The notes below the pieces were generated by a model that made no database searches, was not told where the DNA came from, and worked only from the letters and a program-made list of their open reading frames with translations. A DNA stretch of 49,735 nucleotides from Anaeroplasmataceae bacterium (GTDB taxonomy: Bacteria; Bacillota_I; Bacilli_A; Acholeplasmatales; Anaeroplasmataceae), in assembly GCA_029051735.1 (NCBI GenBank), contig JAIDKZ010000060.1, forward strand, positions 1 to 49,735. Reading direction: 5' to 3'. The position numbers and the translations under genes are program-made. Numbering within the stretch: position 1 is the first letter of the stretch; each line of letters starts with the position of its first letter. Shown here one piece after another: positions 8,766 to 16,966 of the stretch.

Positions 8766-9284
8766 ATGAAAATGGCAGGTATTGTCAGAAGAATAGATGA
8801 ACTTGGAAGAATTGTAATTCCTAAGGAAGTAAGGAAACGACTACGAATGGATAGCGGAGATTTGGTGGATATTAGTATATTAGATGAAAATGTTGTTTTG
8901 ACTAAATTTCATCCCTTAAATCACGATGCAATGCTGTTATCTTCTTTTTGTGAATCTTTAAAGGAAACATTCAGAAGTGATATTATTATAACAAATGAAA
9001 ATACTATCATTTATAATACATTGGATGAATGCTTGAATAATGAAGATTTAGATCAAGAATTTAAAAAGCGTGTTAATTCTTATTTGGAAAAAGAAATGTC
9101 TGCATTGACGAAATTAAATTTGACAGATTCATATTATCTCAATCGTGATTTTATAATTTTTGAAATAAAAATTGCAGAAGAGCATTATGGATATTTGTTG
9201 TTATTAGATGATATGATAGGAAAAAAACAAAAGGATCTTGCATCTTTAATTTTAAACTATGTGAATAAAATTTTAAAAAATTAA
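8766..9284 (+). CDS. spoVT: SpoVT-like AbrB-family sporulation regulator
   Basis: DNA-binding regulator; in Bacillus SpoVT tunes sigma-G genes in the forespore. The 172-residue product starts with a swapped-hairpin AbrB domain, GIVRRIDELGRIVIPKEVRK, which is nearly the textbook SpoVT/AbrB N-terminus. It is followed by a GAF-like region of about 120 residues (roughly 55-172). The track starts at 8718, but GGAAGTGA at 8752-8759 points to ATG 8766. With spo0A and yabG in the same window this supports an intact sporulation programme. A general AbrB-type transition regulator is the alternative, but the full-length C-terminal domain favours SpoVT. Confidence 0.85.
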   Translation: MKMAGIVRRIDELGRIVIPKEVRKRLRMDSGDLVDISILDENVVLTKFHPLNHDAMLLSSFCESLKETFRSDIIITNENTIIYNTLDECLNNEDLDQEFKKRVNSYLEKEMSALTKLNLTDSYYLNRDFIIFEIKIAEEHYGYLLLLDDMIGKKQKDLASLILNYVNKILKN

Positions 9285-9291
9285 AAAAATA

Positions 9292-9300
9292 TGATACAAT
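9292..9300 (+). promoter_or_regulatory. Extended -10 promoter element before the HIT gene
   Basis: TGATACAAT fits an extended -10 in the 36-base gap between spoVT and the HIT gene. No convincing -35 is seen. Confidence 0.4.
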
Positions 9301-9320
9301 CATAATATGGAGGAAATATT

Positions 9321-9722
9321 ATGGATTGTGTTTTTTGTAAAATTGTAAATCATGAAATACCTAGTTTTAAAATATATGAGGATGAATACACCTATGCTTT
9401 TTTAGATATTGCAAAAGATATTGATGGACACACGTTAGTCATACCTAAAAAACATGTATTAAATATATTGGATTGTGATAATGAGACTTTAACTCATGTA
9501 ATAAGAACGATTCATTTAATTTCAAAGCATTATGTAGAAGATTTAGGGTTTGATGGAGTTAATGTGCTAAATGCTTCTGGCCAGGCTGCAGAGCAGAGTG
9601 TATTCCATTTGCATTTTCATATTATCCCTAGAAAAAAAGATGATGGATTAACTACCTTTCCAGTCTTGCCAGGGACAAAAAAAGATTTAGAAGAAATGCA
9701 GAACTATTTAAAATTAAATTAA
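9321..9722 (+). CDS. HIT family nucleotide hydrolase (HinT-like)
   Basis: Histidine-triad protein; family members hydrolyse AMP-linked compounds such as adenosine phosphoramidate. The 133-residue product has the opening CVFCKIVNHEIPS with a CxxC of the zinc-binding kind, GHTLVIPKKHV in the middle, and the catalytic triad HLHFHIIPR near residues 95-103. It is preceded by TGGAGG. It forms its own short transcription unit ended by a terminator. Confidence 0.93.
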   Translation: MDCVFCKIVNHEIPSFKIYEDEYTYAFLDIAKDIDGHTLVIPKKHVLNILDCDNETLTHVIRTIHLISKHYVEDLGFDGVNVLNASGQAAEQSVFHLHFHIIPRKKDDGLTTFPVLPGTKKDLEEMQNYLKLN

Positions 9723-9750
9723 ACAGAAAATAGTATTATTAAAGTGGTAA

Positions 9751-9793
9751 GATGTTTATAAACATAAAAAAACGTTTATGAGCATCTTTTTTC
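9751..9793 (+). terminator. Rho-independent terminator after HIT gene
   Basis: Imperfect inverted repeat GATGTTTATAAACA / CGTTTATGAGCATC around an A-rich loop, followed by TTTTTTC. Confidence 0.75.
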
Positions 9794-9888
9794 TTTATTT
9801 ATACATATTTTGATGAAAGCGTGCATATACTTAATGTGTAAACTATATTTATAGTAATGTACAAGCTGTTAAATAAAGGAGATATTAT

Positions 9889-10617
9889 ATGAATCAATTA
9901 ATTAGAAGATGTATAGCAGAATGTATTGGTACATTTGTTTTAGTATTTTGTTCTTGTGGAGTGGCGGCTGTTTCTGGCGGGAATTTAGTGGCAACCTCCT
10001 TAACCTTTGGATTATCCTTAATTGCTATGGCATATTCCATTGGGAAAATATCAGGATGCCATATTAACCCAGCAGTTTCCTTTGGATGTTTTCTTGCAAA
10101 AAGAATGAATATTAAGGATTGTATCTGTTATATGCTATCTCAGTTTGTGGGAGGATTTCTAGGTGCATTAGTGGTTTTTGGATTATTTAAAATGTCTAAT
10201 GTTACATTGGCAGGAGATGCTTGTAATTATTTTGTTGGATATGATGCTGTAACGAATGCCAATTTAAATCAAGGTGGAGTATGGGCAGCACTTATTGCAG
10301 AAATGTTACTTACTCTTGTGTTTGTCTATGTTATTTTAAATGTTACAGATGAACATGCTGGCTATAAAAAGATTGCAGGTATTATTATAGGTCTTACCTT
10401 AGCATTGGTACATTTAATTGGTATTCAGTTGACTGGAACATCTGTCAATCCTGCTAGAAGTTTAGCTGCCGCAATTTCAGCAGCGATTTATAATCATAGT
10501 CTTGCTGCATTGTCTCAGGTTTGGATATTTATTCTGGCACCTCTTATTGGTGGAGGTTTAGCTGCTGGTCTTTATGGTATGTTACATAAGGATGAAGAAT
10601 TGTTAGATTTTGAATGA
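9889..10617 (+). CDS. Aquaporin (MIP family, AqpZ-like)
   Basis: Membrane water or small-solute channel. Both pore half-helix motifs are present: HINPAVSFG near residue 64 and TSVNPARSLAA near 189, in a 242-residue protein with six hydrophobic segments. The histidine in HLIGIQLTGTSVNPARS lies where water-selective AqpZ channels have their filter histidine, which favours a water channel over a glycerol facilitator. No glycerol kinase gene is adjacent. It is preceded by AAAGGAGAT and stands alone between two terminators. Confidence 0.9.
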   Translation: MNQLIRRCIAECIGTFVLVFCSCGVAAVSGGNLVATSLTFGLSLIAMAYSIGKISGCHINPAVSFGCFLAKRMNIKDCICYMLSQFVGGFLGALVVFGLFKMSNVTLAGDACNYFVGYDAVTNANLNQGGVWAALIAEMLLTLVFVYVILNVTDEHAGYKKIAGIIIGLTLALVHLIGIQLTGTSVNPARSLAAAISAAIYNHSLAALSQVWIFILAPLIGGGLAAGLYGMLHKDEELLDFE

Positions 10618-10634
10618 TCCAAGTTAGTATTAGA

Positions 10635-10667
10635 AAGTTCTTAGATATTTTGTCTAAGAACTTTTTT
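10635..10667 (+). terminator. Rho-independent terminator after aquaporin gene
   Basis: Perfect stem AAGTTCTTAGA / TCTAAGAACTT with a seven-base loop, followed by a T tract. It insulates the next cassette. Confidence 0.88.
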
Positions 10668-10682
10668 AATTTTTGAATATAA

Positions 10683-10725
10683 TTAAGAAATTCTTAAGGA
10701 TTTATCCATTGAGAAATGATATAAT
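10683..10725 (+). promoter_or_regulatory. Promoter and direct-repeat operator of the two-component operon
   Basis: TTAAGAAATTC at 10683 and TTAAGGATTTA at 10694 are two copies of one element spaced exactly 11 bases, ending where a -35 would lie. TGATATAAT (10717-10725) is an extended -10 with no good -35. OmpR-family regulators bind such helical-turn direct repeats. The same element occurs four times before the ABC genes at 12686, so autoregulation by the encoded regulator is likely. Confidence 0.6.
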
Positions 10726-10746
10726 GGTTGAATATGGAGGTACTTT

Positions 10747-11427
10747 ATGAAATTTAATTGCTTGATTATAGATGATGAGAAAATACTGGCTGATAGCACT
10801 GCAGAATATTTTAATCTTTTTGGTGTTGCTACGCATGTTGCTTATAGTGTTTTAGATTGTTATAAATTTTTTAAAGAACATACAACAGATTTAATTTTAC
10901 TTGATATCAATTTGGAAGATGGAAGTGGGTTTGATTTATGTAAGGATATTAGACAATCAAAAGATATTCCTATATTATTTGTATCAGCAAGAACAAGTGA
11001 TGATGATAAAATTATTGCACTTAATATTGGTGGTGATGACTATATTCAAAAGCCCTATTCCCTTGGTGTTTTGCTTGCAAAAGTTAAAGTTGTATTAAAA
11101 AGATATGGAGGACTTGGTAATATAGAATATGTAGATGATAATTTACATATCAACTTTGAGGCTAAGCAGGTTAAGGTAAATGGTAATAAAATTAAACTTA
11201 CAATGCTTGAATTTAAATTATTATCTTATCTTGTTGAGCATAAAGGCAAGGTAATTTCTAAAAAAGAACTTTTTGAGAAAGTTTGGGAAGATAAGTTTGT
11301 TGGTGATGGAACGCTTAATGTTCATATCAGAAGATTACGTGAGGCAATAGAAAATGATCCCAATAATCCAAAATATATTGTTACCGTTTGGGGCGATGGT
11401 TACAAATTTTTGGGAGGTAATGAATGA
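10747..11427 (+). CDS. OmpR/PhoB-family response regulator
   Basis: Cytosolic transcription regulator of a two-component system. The receiver domain (residues 1-120) has the acidic pair IIDDE, phospho-acceptor Asp53 in LLLDINLEDGSG, VSARTSD and the QKP lysine motif. The C-terminal winged helix (about 128-224) has the typical TMLEFKLLSYL and DGTLNVHIRRLR recognition region. It overlaps the kinase gene by four bases (ATGA). With the kinase and the FtsX-type exporter downstream it resembles Bce-type antimicrobial-peptide sensing modules; the ligand is unknown. Confidence 0.93.
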   Translation: MKFNCLIIDDEKILADSTAEYFNLFGVATHVAYSVLDCYKFFKEHTTDLILLDINLEDGSGFDLCKDIRQSKDIPILFVSARTSDDDKIIALNIGGDDYIQKPYSLGVLLAKVKVVLKRYGGLGNIEYVDDNLHINFEAKQVKVNGNKIKLTMLEFKLLSYLVEHKGKVISKKELFEKVWEDKFVGDGTLNVHIRRLREAIENDPNNPKYIVTVWGDGYKFLGGNE

Positions 11428-12689
11428 AAAAGCAACTTCTTTTAATAGGCTTTCTTTTTGTTTTTTTAGTTGAAATCCTTGTACTTATTATTTTTGCTAT
11501 CCAAACGCCTAATTTTTCACAAGATACTGTTGCAGTAAATGAAGTAGTACAATCTGTAACACAAGATTTTAATTCTTTAGAAGATCATAAAAACTCTACT
11601 ATACTTGATTATGTTGTTTTAGATGAATTTGATAATATACTTTACAAAACACAATCAAATTTATCTGAAAGTGTGAATCAGGCTATTGCGCACAGAGATA
11701 CCATACTAGATATTACAATTGATAATGAATTGGTTGGTAAGGTGATTATTTATAACAAGGGAGCACAAACTCTACAAACGCAAAAGCAAACAGCAATCAT
11801 TATTTTGTTAGTTGCAATCATCATTCAATGTGGATTATGTATTGGGTATACAGTATATATGCATTTTACGATGATTAGACCATTTAAAAAACTAAAAAGT
11901 TTTGCTATGCGTGTTGCAGGTGGGAATCTTGATATTCCGCTTGAAATGGATAGAAAGAATTTATTTGGTGCATTTACGGAAAGCTTTGACATTATGCGTT
12001 CTGAACTGAAAAAAGCACGTATCTCTGAAGCACAAGCAAATGCAAGCAAGAAGGAACTTATTGCTAAAATTTCTCATGATATAAAAACGCCAATTGCAAG
12101 CATTAAAGCTGTTTCTGAAGTGGGACTTGCTGTAACAGGCAATGAGAAAGATAAGGCAAACTATACGCAAATTATAGGTAAGGCTGATCAAATTAATACG
12201 CTTATAACAAATCTATTCACGGCAAGTCTTGAAGAGTTACAACAGCTTACTGTTACACCTACTTATATTAGAAGTGGCAAAATAAAAGTTATGATTGAAA
12301 ACGCTGATTATCTACATCGTGCTACCATTCCTGATATTCCTGAATGTTTGCTATATGCGGATGGTTTACGATTGCAACAGGTTTTTGATAATATATTTGC
12401 AAATTCTTACAAATATGCAAACACAAATATAACTGTTATGATAGAAAAATCTGAAACTAATATCCACATCATTATAGAAGATTTTGGTGGTGGTGTTCTT
12501 CAAGAAGAAATACTTACGTTAAAAGAAAAATTTAAACGTGGCAGCAATTCTACAAACATTGAAGGTGCAGGATTAGGTCTTTATATTTCTGACTACTTTA
12601 TGAATGAGATGGATGGTAAACTGAATGTTAAGAATGGTGCACATGGATTAAAGGTAACCATCAGTTTACGTTTAAGCAGAAAGAATTAA
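11424..12689 (+). CDS. Sensor histidine kinase
   Basis: Membrane kinase partner of the preceding regulator. The 421 residues show TM1 (about 5-27), an extracellular segment of roughly 90 residues, TM2 (about 120-145), a HAMP linker (RPFKKLKSFAMRVAGG), the H-box SHDIKTPIAS with His218, the N-box QQVFDNIFANSYKYA, DFGGG and GAGLGLYISDYF. The extracellular loop is larger than in the very short-looped Bce intramembrane-sensing kinases, so direct ligand sensing is possible. The start overlaps the regulator stop. Confidence 0.93.
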   Translation: MKKQLLLIGFLFVFLVEILVLIIFAIQTPNFSQDTVAVNEVVQSVTQDFNSLEDHKNSTILDYVVLDEFDNILYKTQSNLSESVNQAIAHRDTILDITIDNELVGKVIIYNKGAQTLQTQKQTAIIILLVAIIIQCGLCIGYTVYMHFTMIRPFKKLKSFAMRVAGGNLDIPLEMDRKNLFGAFTESFDIMRSELKKARISEAQANASKKELIAKISHDIKTPIASIKAVSEVGLAVTGNEKDKANYTQIIGKADQINTLITNLFTASLEELQQLTVTPTYIRSGKIKVMIENADYLHRATIPDIPECLLYADGLRLQQVFDNIFANSYKYANTNITVMIEKSETNIHIIIEDFGGGVLQEEILTLKEKFKRGSNSTNIEGAGLGLYISDYFMNEMDGKLNVKNGAHGLKVTISLRLSRKN

Positions 12690-12740
12690 GAATTATTTAA
12701 GAAATCATTAAAGATTTTTAAGAATTACTTATCATATAAT
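12686..12740 (+). promoter_or_regulatory. Promoter with four TTAAGAA-type repeats before the ABC genes
   Basis: Copies of TTAARGAWT-like sequence start at 12686, 12697, 12708 and 12718, spaced 11, 11 and 10 bases. They reach up to and over the position of the -35; TATAAT lies at 12735-12740 without a good -35. This looks like an activator site for the upstream response regulator and matches the pair at 10683-10704. Confidence 0.65.
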
Positions 12741-12763
12741 GCATATGTAAAAAGGAGGTTTCT

Positions 12764-13525
12764 ATGAAAAAAAATATACTACTTAAAACCGAAAAATTAT
12801 GCAAGTCTTTTTCTAATGGTGGTCATCAACAGCACGTTTTGAAAAATATCGATTTAGAACTTTATCAAGGTGATTTTACTGTGATAATGGGGACAAGCGG
12901 CGCAGGCAAATCTACGCTTTTATATGCACTATCAGGAATGGATACACCATCAATAGGTACAATTACATTTGGAGATAAGGTTATATCTAATTTATCACAA
13001 GATGGGCTTGCCGTGTTTCGTCGTGATCATTGTGGTTTTGTGTTTCAACAAATTTATCTTATTGACGGAATGTCTGTTATGGATAATGTGCTTTCTGCAG
13101 GACTACTTGTAAATAAAGATAAAAAGGCTCTAGTTGTAAAGGCAAAGGAGCTTTTTGCAGCAGTTGATATTTCTGAAGATACGCAAAAAAAATTCCCTTC
13201 ACAAATATCAGGTGGTGAGGCGCAACGTGTAGGAATTGTACGTGCCCTTATTAACAACCCAGAAATTCTTTTTTCTGATGAGCCTACGGGTGCACTTAAT
13301 TCAAAGACAGGACTTGATGTACTCAACACGCTCACAAAATTTAATGAGCAAGGTCAAAGTGTTGTTATGGTAACACATGATATGCGATCTGCTCGTCGTG
13401 GCAATCGTATACTTTATTTAAAAGATGGAGTTATTTTGGGTGAGTGTGATTTGGGGAGATATCAACACGGTGATATGGCAAGACACGAAAAGCTTTCTGC
13501 TTTTTTAAAAGAAATGGGGTGGTGA
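12764..13525 (+). CDS. ABC transporter ATP-binding protein (LolD/MacB type)
   Basis: ATPase subunit for the FtsX-type permease encoded two bases downstream. The 253-residue protein has Walker A GTSGAGKST (from residue 43), a Q-loop in VFQQIYL, signature ISGGEAQR near 148, Walker B ILFSDEPTGAL and the switch histidine in VTHD. AAGGAGG lies 6 bases before the ATG. Its base composition is close to the chromosome (a 60-base line counted at 12841 has 21 G+C), unlike the permease. Probable role is defence against, or export of, a peptide or lipid-linked compound. Confidence 0.92.
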   Translation: MKKNILLKTEKLCKSFSNGGHQQHVLKNIDLELYQGDFTVIMGTSGAGKSTLLYALSGMDTPSIGTITFGDKVISNLSQDGLAVFRRDHCGFVFQQIYLIDGMSVMDNVLSAGLLVNKDKKALVVKAKELFAAVDISEDTQKKFPSQISGGEAQRVGIVRALINNPEILFSDEPTGALNSKTGLDVLNTLTKFNEQGQSVVMVTHDMRSARRGNRILYLKDGVILGECDLGRYQHGDMARHEKLSAFLKEMGW

Positions 13526-13526
13526 T

Positions 13527-15869
13527 ATGGAAAAGTTGTTTCTTATCGCTCGCTCTAATATGCGGAAAGCAAAAGGACAGACCATAGCCATAGTCGTGCT
13601 TATTTTGCTTGCGGCGATGCTGTTAAATCTTTGGCTTATGCTGTCTATGGACTATAAAGCCAATTTTGATAGATACCACGACAAGCTCAATGCCGAACAC
13701 ATTACGCTTACGGTGGACGACAGCGATGGCGCAGTTTATGAATTTTTATCACAAATGCTTGATAGCGACGACGAGGTGAAAGAGTACCGTCTAGATAACG
13801 CTATGCATATGTTTGGCACGTTCCCCTATAACGGCGGAATGATGAACGGTGATTTTATCTTTATGGATAAACAAACGGCTGTAACGCGCACGATAGGAAA
13901 AGCCGAAATCGTTGAGGACGGCAATTTTGCAAGCGGTGTTTATCTGCCTATGTTATATAAATCAGACGATTTTTCCGTGGGTAAAACTGTCGAAATATCT
14001 ATCGGCAGCTATCCCGTAGCATACACGATATGCGGATTTTTCAACAGTGTAATGATGGGTTCGCACAACTGCGCGTTAACGCAGATTATACTTACGGCGG
14101 ACAAATATGCTGAGCTTGAAGCTTTGAATTACGCCCCTCGGACAATGTTATGTTCAGTGCGCTTAAATAATAAATCAACCAATCTTAACTATGAGGCAAA
14201 GTTAAAGTCGGTTGTTTCCAAACGTTTTCCCAACACCCGTATGACCAGCAACTGTTACGATATCGTTGTACAGTCGCGGTATATCTCGCAGGGGATATGC
14301 TCCACTATTATGAGCGTTATGGCGTTTTTGGTTCTGTTGATTGCGCTTGTGGTAATTGTTTCGAATATCATCAATTATATACAGGTAAATATTAAAAACC
14401 TCGGCGTGCTTAAAGCCGTAGGTTACACATCAAGGCAACTTATTTGCTCACTTTTATTGCAGTTTTTGGGACTGACTGTTTTAACGGCAATCGTGGGCGC
14501 GGCACTGTCGTATGCGCTGTTTCCGGCAATAAATATGATGATGATAGCGCAGACGGGAATACCGTATGCCATTAGCTTTTTGCCGTTGCCCGTTATTATC
14601 TCGCTTGCAATTTTGGGCGGTGCAGTTGCACTTTCTGTTTGGCTTTCCGCTCGCAGAATCAAAAAAATAGAACCCATCGTCGCGTTAAGGTCGGGCGTTC
14701 AAACGCACAATTTCAAGAAAAACCATGTTCCGCTTGAAAGGACGAAAGTTTCGCTTAATTTTGCGCTTGCTTTAAAAACAACACTTTCAGGGGTAAAACA
14801 TAATATTACTGTTTGTATAACAATGTTTGTGCTTTCGCTCGTCGTGGTGTTTTCGGGGCTTATGACGGAAAATATGATTGTCGATATGGCGCCTTTTATA
14901 AACCTGATAGTCGGCGAAACGGCAGACAGCGCAATAAATGTGCAGGCAGAAGCTGAAGATGATTTTCTTGAAGTATTGAATTCAGACGGTCGGGTGGAAA
15001 AGGTCTATCTTTACAACTCTTTGAACATATCGCACGTTGGCGGGGCGGAGCTTATGGCAACGCTTTGCGACGATTTTTCAAAGGTGAACAATAGTAGCGT
15101 CGTGTTCAAAGGCAGATTCCCCAAGTACGACAACGAAATTGCAATTGCCGCAAAATACGCAAAGGAGAATGGGTTTTCAATTGGTAACGAAATTGAAATT
15201 ACGGCGAACGGCAAAATAGAAAAATACCTTATCAGTGGTTTTACGCAAATTACAAACAATCTGGGGCGCGACTGTTTATTGACCAGGCAGGGGTATGAGC
15301 GGTTGGGAACGTTACAAAACGTTACTTATTATATCAATCTTGCGGATGGCACGGATATAGACGCTTTCAACGAAGAAATATTAAACAATTTTATGGGTGG
15401 CGTAAACGGTGTTATAAACGTGTTGGCTACGGTTGAAGCTGCGGGTAGCGTTTACGTTTCACTTGTGACCATCATTGTAATTGCCATACTCGTGCTTTCT
15501 ACGATTATCATAGCGTTTGTGCTGTATCTGTTGGTGCGCACAATGCTCAACAATAAAAAGCGTGACTACGGAATTTTAAAATCGTTGGGCTTTACAACGC
15601 GGCAACTCGTTTTGCAAACGGCTATTTCGTTTATGCCTGCTATCATTTTTTCAACCGTTTTAGGCATTATTATAAGCTGTCTTGCTATCAATCCGCTTAT
15701 GTCGCTGTTTTTCAGTAGTATGGGAATTGTAAAGTGTACTTTTAATATACCCTTCATATTCGCTATGGTTGCAGGTGTTGGTCTTATTATTATTTCTTTT
15801 GGCATTGCAAGTTTACTTTCATTTAAAGTTAAGAAAATTTCACCTTATACTTTACTTATAGGGGAATAA
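13527..15869 (+). CDS. ABC transporter permease with two FtsX domains
   Basis: Membrane subunit, 780 residues. A TM near residues 17-38 is followed by a large extracytoplasmic region, an FtsX domain (about 258-375, with NLGVLKAVGYTSRQL), a second large extracytoplasmic region after a TM near 425, and a second FtsX domain (about 640-775, with DYGILKSLGFTTRQL). Such mechanotransmitting permeases accompany LolD-like ATPases. The DNA is strikingly richer in G+C than its neighbours (31 of 60 in the lines at 13681 and 14641) and uses different codons, but the last 100 or so bases drop to 13 of 60. This suggests transfer or recombination. Substrate unknown. Confidence 0.92.
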   Translation: MEKLFLIARSNMRKAKGQTIAIVVLILLAAMLLNLWLMLSMDYKANFDRYHDKLNAEHITLTVDDSDGAVYEFLSQMLDSDDEVKEYRLDNAMHMFGTFPYNGGMMNGDFIFMDKQTAVTRTIGKAEIVEDGNFASGVYLPMLYKSDDFSVGKTVEISIGSYPVAYTICGFFNSVMMGSHNCALTQIILTADKYAELEALNYAPRTMLCSVRLNNKSTNLNYEAKLKSVVSKRFPNTRMTSNCYDIVVQSRYISQGICSTIMSVMAFLVLLIALVVIVSNIINYIQVNIKNLGVLKAVGYTSRQLICSLLLQFLGLTVLTAIVGAALSYALFPAINMMMIAQTGIPYAISFLPLPVIISLAILGGAVALSVWLSARRIKKIEPIVALRSGVQTHNFKKNHVPLERTKVSLNFALALKTTLSGVKHNITVCITMFVLSLVVVFSGLMTENMIVDMAPFINLIVGETADSAINVQAEAEDDFLEVLNSDGRVEKVYLYNSLNISHVGGAELMATLCDDFSKVNNSSVVFKGRFPKYDNEIAIAAKYAKENGFSIGNEIEITANGKIEKYLISGFTQITNNLGRDCLLTRQGYERLGTLQNVTYYINLADGTDIDAFNEEILNNFMGGVNGVINVLATVEAAGSVYVSLVTIIVIAILVLSTIIIAFVLYLLVRTMLNNKKRDYGILKSLGFTTRQLVLQTAISFMPAIIFSTVLGIIISCLAINPLMSLFFSSMGIVKCTFNIPFIFAMVAGVGLIIISFGIASLLSFKVKKISPYTLLIGE

Positions 15870-15905
15870 AAAAAGGTAGAATTAAATTTCTACCTTTTGT
15901 TTTTT
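15868..15905. terminator. Bidirectional terminator between permease and spo0A
   Basis: AAAAGGTAGAA / TTTCTACCTTTT stem with an A run on the left and a T run on the right. It can end both the rightward permease and the leftward spo0A transcripts. Confidence 0.82.
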
Positions 15906-16686
15906 AATATGCTACTTTATGTGCTAATCTTAATTTATCAGCAATCATTGCAATAAATTCTGAATTAGTAGGTTTGCTTTTATTATAACTAATTGTATAA
16001 GCAAAGATTTGAGAAATTGCATCTACATTTCCTCTATTCCATGCAACCTCTATAGAATGGCGAATGGCACGCTCTACTCTAGAAGAAGTAGTTTTATATT
16101 TTAAAGCAATAGAAGGATAAAGAACTTTAGTTATTCCTCCTAATACCTCAACATTGTTATATACCATAGTTATTGCTTCTCTTAAATACAAATACCCTTT
16201 GATATGAGCTGGAACACCAATTTCATGTAACAATTCTGTTATTTCAGTGTCAAGATCTTCATTTGTGTTTTTGATTTTTTCTTTTAGGTTATATGTAGCT
16301 CCTTTGGCTAATTTTTCACTCATTAAACCAACAATTGTTTTATAAAGATTATTTAAATCTACTGGTTTTAGAATGAAATAATCTGCACCTAATGATGATG
16401 TTCTTGCCATCAAAGCTTCAGTGCTAAATGCAGTTAACACAATAATTTTTTCAGGTCTTTTGTATTTTGGATTATCTCTCAGCTCCGCTAATGTGTTTAC
16501 TCCATCTAAATCAGGCATAAAGATATCTAATAGAAGAATATCAGCAGTATTAGTTTCTAGATACTCTAATAAATCCTTGCCACCTGAGAAAGTTTGCACA
16601 ACCTCCATATTTGGTTGCATTTTCAAGAATTCGCTGATCATACATAACAATTCTTTATTGTCATCAGCAATGATTATCTTGGTCAT
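15904..16686 (-). CDS. spo0A: Sporulation master regulator Spo0A
   Basis: Response regulator that commits the cell to sporulation. The 260-residue protein has a receiver domain (IIIADDN, Asp54 in [24 protein letters not shown]) and the diagnostic effector domain (about 150-260) with [13 protein letters not shown] and [18 protein letters not shown], the recognition helix region essentially unique to Spo0A. AAGGGGGT precedes the start. In many Firmicutes spoIVB sits directly upstream of spo0A; here it is absent and the neighbours are an HD phosphohydrolase (divergent) and the accessory ABC cassette (convergent). A perfect 0A box lies upstream, consistent with autoregulation. Confidence 0.97.
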   Translation of the reverse strand: MTKIIIADDNKELLCMISEFLKMQPNMEVVQTFSGGKDLLEYLETNTADILLLDIFMPDLDGVNTLAELRDNPKYKRPEKIIVLTAFSTEALMARTSSLGADYFILKPVDLNNLYKTIVGLMSEKLAKGATYNLKEKIKNTNEDLDTEITELLHEIGVPAHIKGYLYLREAITMVYNNVEVLGGITKVLYPSIALKYKTTSSRVERAIRHSIEVAWNRGNVDAISQIFAYTISYNKSKPTNSEFIAMIADKLRLAHKVAY

Positions 16687-16717
16687 TTGTATATTACCCC
16701 CTTAAATTTACACTGCT

Positions 16718-16790
16718 ATGATAATAGAAAAAATCTTGAAATGCAAGTGTTTTTTAACATTTTTATAAAACTTTTTCTACGTTCGACAAA
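16718..16790 (-). promoter_or_regulatory. spo0A promoter region with 0A box
   Basis: On the minus strand TTTGTCGAA (16790-16782) matches the Spo0A box TTTGTCRAA exactly. Further down are TTGCAT (16746-16741), a 17-base spacer and TATCAT (16723-16718), a plausible sigma-A promoter. A second possible promoter, TTGTCG-N16-TATAAA, would overlap the 0A box itself. Confidence 0.55.
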
Positions 16791-16933
16791 ATATTTCAAG
16801 TATTGACATAAATAGAAAAAATTATTTATTTTAATTTGAAATAATTTATTTAAAGTTGTTTTATTATATTTTGTAAAGAAGAATGTATGATGGAATGCAT
16901 TACAAATTTCTTTTAATTTTTAAATAAATAATG

Positions 16934-16939
16934 TATAAT
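16934..16939 (+). promoter_or_regulatory. Possible -10 of the HD phosphohydrolase gene
   Basis: TATAAT 28 bases before the ATG, with a second TATAAT at 16943-16948. The upstream region is so AT-rich that no single -35 stands out; a TTGACA at 16803 is too far away to pair with either. Confidence 0.35.
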
Positions 16940-16966
16940 GAATATAATCGAAAAGAGGGATAGATT

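Noticed and set aside
13054-13335. Minus-strand ORFs of 60-130 residues inside the ABC, antiporter and ribosomal protein genes
   Set aside because: All are antisense shadows of clear genes, without ribosome sites or family motifs.
16803-16808. TTGACA as -35 of the HD phosphohydrolase gene
   Set aside because: The base 17 downstream starts TTATTT, a poor -10, and the gene begins 160 bases later; closer TATAAT boxes are more likely.
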